Source of the DNA: Bacillota bacterium
GTDB lineage: Bacteria; Bacillota; Clostridia; Acetivibrionales; DSM-2933
Direction: 5' to 3'
Length of the DNA: 8,073 nucleotides
Assembly (NCBI GenBank): GCA_030705945.1
Contig: JAUZPS010000193.1
Span: 1-8,073 of the forward strand
Shown: one piece after another, positions 7,801 to 8,073 of the stretch
Layout: each line of letters opens with the position of its first letter
How positions within the stretch are numbered: position 1 is the stretch's first letter
Made by a program: the position numbers and the translations under genes
Notes under the pieces: generated by a model
Seen by the model: only the letters and a program-made list of their open reading frames with translations
Told to the model about the DNA's origin: nothing
Database searches by the model: none

Positions 7801-8073
7801 AATCACACCATAAATTTGGTCTCCGTCCTCCTCCGCTTTTTTGAGAGACTTAAGAAGCACAGCTCCCACTCCTTCTCCAGGGACATAACCATCTCCTCCC
7901 TCTCCGAAGCTCCTGCAACGCCCATCGCTGGAAAGGAAATTACCCTGGCCCAGCATGATATACTTGTTGACGTGTACTGATAGATTCACACCTCCCGAAA
8001 CAGCAACCTGACACTCCCCTCTTCGGATACTCTCACAAGCCAGATGCATCGCTGTAAGAGATGAAGAGCATAT
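1894..8073 (-). CDS. Trans-AT polyketide synthase subunit, 5'-partial: KS-(ACP-like)-DH*-KR-ACP-KS-docking tail
   Basis: This is a multidomain type I PKS protein. Its reading frame is open to the right window edge, so the N-terminus is missing; 2059 residues are visible, numbered here from the codon at 8071-8073. Domains in order are KS1 (1-265), KS flanking linker with an ACP-like insert (about 280-542), DH-like (556-838), KR with its structural subdomain (856-1338), ACP (1378-1455), KS2 (1514-1934) and a C-terminal tail (1935-2059). There is no AT domain after either KS, and KS1 carries the NHGGK motif, so I assign it to the trans-AT family. The Met codon at 8049 lies inside KS1, seven codons after the active-site Cys, and is not the true start. 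The TAG stop at 1894-1896 overlaps the ribosome binding site of the next gene. The protein should load, extend and ketoreduce a polyketide chain, then hand it to the DH-like/ACP subunit encoded downstream. The product cannot be named from this window. Confidence 0.96.
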   Translation of the reverse strand: MCSSSLTAMHLACESIRRGECQVAVSGGVNLSVHVNKYIMLGQGNFLSSDGRCRSFGEGGDGYVPGEGVGAVLLKSLKKAEEDGDQIYGVIKGTAINHGGKVNGYTVPDPNAQARLIVDTLKKSNIDPRTVSYIEAHGTGTSMGDPIEISGLTKAFNEYTSDRNFCSIGSIKSNIGHLESASGIASITKVLLQMKHKQLVPSIHSDVKNPNIDFNDSPFYVQNRLEDWKQPVIMENGRRMVYPRRAGISSFGAGGANAHIILEEYQGTVSYSEGKPSEKFLILLSAKNEDRLKVYSEQLYEFLEEVTAKKVEKGLDEKLLLNSLRLDLIEICSEVTKVSREDIDWDMNMEEYGFDPVMFNALAEGLANKYDINLNVHVFMEIDSLQSLMKYLLKNCGDKLEEFYGEGAKKGAAQDEEKGLLGAVAYTLQIGREAMEERMAFVVENMEQLREGLYRYFKSGSVQENGFKANIKQNTDKLLLLTEGEEGNELISSLLRNKKLNRLAHLWVYGAEVDWRQLYRGSRCPIVSLPVYPFAKERYWVPKTSHSKVNADISKLHPMIDKNISDLREQKFISNINGDELYLDSCSVLGLKALPGMACLEIMRAAGELSVGERVISARDIQWMKPIMADESSGCQITASLYEVGLEEVGCGLYLEDGERSLCVHGTLIYGASSSNKDQYEKMDIQGIKSKCAEVMDSGECYRVMDGYGMKYGSNLRVIREFAANGDESITWVKLPAEVKDSVKGLVLHPLLMEGIIQAAIVSAGNNSMIQPGPYMPFEMGMLEIAGELPEECYIHTILTQTHKGEKTGITYCNIKVADLSGRVLLDVKELGFAPVELKCRNELSLHGEAGGATAQFLLEKEWRKSPVSRPLPKKLEGTIVVLTNEEMDAAGLIPGDSAGLKVVKICRGARFEKVNDGRYIMDFSRMEHGIKAAGEILENGVAVTAFVDLSDIYSKQVETVGGCMAKITLMQQLIKNFRNTGMDIVHLTKGLQTFNTGDTTLAGADFAGFVKMMGAEYGKIKSVTIDLDIIPSNFEALWDRISSELDNEKLESEVCYRSGERYIPCMKKALPTDLAPGYGKFQRINSEKVIVVTGGTRGMGAESAKYLVEKGARKLVLMGVQKLPPRDQWNSIQSDPNTRSDIKEKIGMIQTLEKNGAQVEIYIGSLTQKDRLEEYFDGVRNRLGEIGGVIHCAGLKIDKNPAFINKKPEDIQRVFEPKFEGLQVLHQVFQKDVLEFFILFSSVSGLMPVLGGGVSDYAAANAFMDFYAAYRYSKGDTYYRSIQWPMWKGVGMGEMESPVYRHFGLVSHSVQDGFNMLEESMKYGHSPCLMPCVAYESRLKPEELLKIKHEISTTAAYREEASGISKKSGTAQTGHIEASTLRKLKELFSQELGIPEEKLDIHMTFDDMGVDSVLLAEMVRRVENWVGAKVEPSMFLEHPTLERLGRYIEENYLGGDTPKDDERVMPDDNSDVGKVPACLVFKPERELKLGIVPVNPGRAVKAATGICNEAKSGKIAVIGVACNFPGAKNKDAYWRNLAGGVSSISEIPGSRWSIEEYFSPEYQKGKSISKWGGFIEEVEYFDPDYFNINEEDAYSYDPLIRQFMEVSVQTLRDAGYENKELWGKKVGVFVGARAGAFAPTLEEIGKSTIAGIGQNFIAAHVSHFFNFKGPNMVIDTACSSSLVSAHLACRSLIEGESEAALAGGVDILLNEQPYLILSESRALSPDGKCHTFDENANGFVPGEGCGAVLLKPLEKAIADGDRIYAVIEASAVNNDGHTMGLTTPNPDAQSEVILEALNKGNIVPDSISYIETHGTGTMIGDPIELKALKNVFQKPGGENQFCAVGSVKSNFGHLLSAAGIASLIKVVLSIRERKIPPTLNCESPNPRFKFEKSPFYPNTELKEWKPRMGVRRAGISSFGFGGTNAHMILCEPDIKTTTGYQAKRTSLPPVVFNKKRFWKDSKDKVAPRRDIGTISAPVSGIMAEVKEETLYHENLYRLLKITDESDDGPKASEDTVAARFVVPLLEITDESDDEQYIKREQVKMAPILEITDETENQF
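1897..2271 (-). other. C-terminal tail of the PKS subunit, putative docking region
   Basis: The last 125 residues after KS2 contain a shortened post-KS linker (TSLPPVVFNKKRFWKDS, matching the LPVYPFAKERYW strand after KS1), then a stretch with no recognisable enzyme domain that becomes acidic and holds three repeats. In trans-AT PKSs split between KS and DH, a short C-terminal segment on the KS protein (dehydratase docking, DHD) is known to bind the DH of the next protein. Position and partner fit that role here; the docking function is inferred. Confidence 0.7.
1903..2082 (-). repeat. Three imperfect 33-bp/11-residue repeats encoding LLxITDESDD motifs
   Basis: In protein order the units are RLLKITDESDD (2050-2082), PLLEITDESDD (1972-2004) and PILEITDETEN (1903-1935). 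They are separated by 15 and 12 unrelated residues, and the protein ends two residues after the last unit. At DNA level I count 27/33 identical bases for units 1 and 2 and 26/33 for units 2 and 3. Each unit pairs a hydrophobic patch with ITDE and acidic residues. The pattern resembles a multivalent short linear interaction motif; the likeliest partner is the DH-like domain at the start of the next PKS protein. The repeats are certain, their function is not. Confidence 0.93.
2272..3534 (-). other. KS2 domain, C-terminal ketosynthase of the subunit
   Basis: Residues about 1514-1934 form a full KS, opening with KIAVIGVACNFPGA and ending with GISSFGFGGTNAHMILCEP. Cys1679 (DTACSSSL), His1814 (ETHGTGT) and His1854 (KSNFGHL) are all present, so it should be able to condense; it does not look like a KS0, which typically lacks the HGTGT His. 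It has NNDGHTMGLTTPN where KS1 has NHGGKVNGYTVPD, so the two KSs belong to different clades. The usual MDPQQRLFLE segment is degenerate (YDPLIRQFME). The LD flanking linker seen after KS1 is missing; only LPPVVFNKKRFW remains. Confidence 0.94.
3709..3948 (-). other. Acyl carrier protein domain
   Basis: Residues about 1378-1455 form a single ACP. The phosphopantetheine attachment site is Ser1413 in MGVDSVLLAEM, followed by VEPSMFLEHPTLERLGRYI, the usual final helix region. It carries the product of the KS1-DH*-KR module and delivers it to KS2 through a linker of about 58 residues. All expected motifs are intact. Confidence 0.95.
4060..5508 (-). other. Ketoreductase domain with structural subdomain
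   Basis: Residues about 856-1338 form a PKS KR, which reduces the beta-keto group with NADPH. The first half (to about 1080) is the non-catalytic structural subdomain. The catalytic half has the nucleotide-binding loop TGGTRGMG (1094-1101), GVIHCAG, Lys1219 in EPKFEG, Ser1245 in SSVSG, Tyr1258 in SDYAAAN and Asn1262. The Lys/Ser/Tyr/Asn set is complete, so activity is expected. Asp1199 (HCAGLKID) aligns with the Asp that marks B-type KRs, which suggests a D-configured hydroxyl; that stereochemical call is a motif-based inference. Confidence 0.93.
5560..6408 (-). other. Dehydratase-fold domain with both catalytic residues replaced (DH*)
   Basis: Residues about 556-838 match a PKS double-hotdog dehydratase: LHPMIDKN at the start, CSVLGLKALPGMACLE in the first half, GYGMKYGSNLRVI and VLHPLLMEGIIQA in the second half. 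The catalytic motif HxxxGxxxxP reads CxxxGxxxxP (Cys586, codon TGT at 6316-6318). The catalytic Asp of HPxxxDG is Glu (Glu754, codon GAG at 5812-5814). The scaffold glycine and proline are kept. Ordinary dehydration is therefore unlikely and a beta-hydroxy intermediate is predicted for this module. The domain could be structural or could have another activity. The fold assignment is strong; the loss of function is inferred. Confidence 0.88.
6448..6819 (-). other. KS flanking (AT-less) linker of KS1
   Basis: Residues about 419-542 contain the AYTLQIGREAMEERMAFVV segment, a helical EQLREGLYRYF stretch, the ELISSLLRNKKLNRLAHLWV helix with GAEVDW, and the closing LPVYPFAKERYWVP strand that packs back on the KS. 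This is the standard remnant of the AT-flanking region in trans-AT PKSs, which leads straight into a DH. It shows that no integrated AT is present and marks the DH boundary. Confidence 0.88.
6886..7116 (-). other. ACP-like domain in the KS1 flanking linker, lacking the Ser attachment site
   Basis: Residues about 320-396 read like an acyl carrier protein: an opening helix (LIEICSEVTKV), then an EEYGFDPVMFNALAEGLANK segment, and a closing helix around DSLQSLMKYLLKN. It sits between the LSAKNEDRLKVYSEQL segment that follows a KS and the AYTLQIGREAMEER segment, which are normally nearly adjacent in trans-AT PKS linkers. The GxDS motif that carries phosphopantetheine reads GFDP: residue 356 is Pro (CCG, 7006-7008). 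It cannot be phosphopantetheinylated at that site. A structural or recruiting role is an inference. Assignment rests on motif spacing read by eye. Confidence 0.72.
7279..8073 (-). other. KS1 domain, C-terminal two thirds
   Basis: Ketosynthase domain that accepts the chain from the upstream module and performs decarboxylative Claisen condensation. The window cuts it one codon before the active-site Cys (residue 2, in ICSSSLTAMHLAC). Both partner histidines are present: His137 in EAHGTGT and His177 in KSNIGHL. The catalytic triad is therefore complete and condensation is expected. The motif INHGGKVNGYTVP is characteristic of trans-AT KS domains. Ile precedes the Cys where Ala or Met is usual. 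The domain ends with GISSFGAGGANAHIILEEY. Confidence 0.95.

Noticed and set aside
8047..8049. Met codon as the start of the large PKS gene
   Set aside because: The frame continues upstream to the window edge with ICSSSLTA, the KS active site. A start here would remove the catalytic Cys, so the gene is 5'-partial.

Overview
The window is one piece of a trans-acyltransferase (trans-AT) type I polyketide synthase gene cluster. All real genes lie on the minus strand and read from the right edge to the left edge. No acyltransferase domain follows either ketosynthase (KS). The KS flanking linkers, KR motifs and NHGGK-type KS motif are those of trans-AT enzymes, so the AT is presumably encoded elsewhere. 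Strong GGGAGGT-like ribosome binding sites, moderate base composition (roughly mid-40s % GC by eye) and free use of ATA, AGA and AGG codons suggest a Firmicute, perhaps a clostridial or Paenibacillus-like bacterium. This organism guess is an inference.

Layout in transcription order. (1) 8073-1894: a PKS subunit, cut at its 5' end by the window, with domains KS1 (from its active-site Cys onward), KS flanking linker containing an ACP-like insert, DH-like domain, KR, ACP, KS2, and an acidic C-terminal tail carrying three copies of an 11-residue motif. (2) 1880-1185: a 231-residue flavodoxin-fold NADPH-dependent FMN reductase/iron-sulfur flavoprotein-like protein, starting 13 nt after the PKS stop. 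(3) 1158-1: the next PKS subunit, starting directly with a dehydratase-fold domain followed by an ACP, cut at its 3' end by the window. Gaps of 13 and 26 nt make this one operon. No promoter, terminator, RNA gene, mobile element or CRISPR array was seen, and no gap exceeds 26 bases.

How they work together. The first module (KS1-DH-KR-ACP) should extend the chain and reduce the beta-keto group. Its DH has both catalytic residues replaced, so a beta-hydroxy product is predicted. KS2 then accepts the chain, but the module is split: KS2 ends one protein and the DH-like/ACP pair begins another. The three tail repeats are the best candidates for the docking element that joins the halves. The flavoprotein gene sits in the middle of this split module and may be a tailoring or cofactor-supplying enzyme.

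The points most worth following are the triple tail repeat, the Ser-to-Pro ACP-like insert after KS1, the Cys/Glu DH-like domain, and the atypical DH-like domain of the second subunit, whose KS / DH-like / ACP layout without a visible KR recalls polyketide branching modules.
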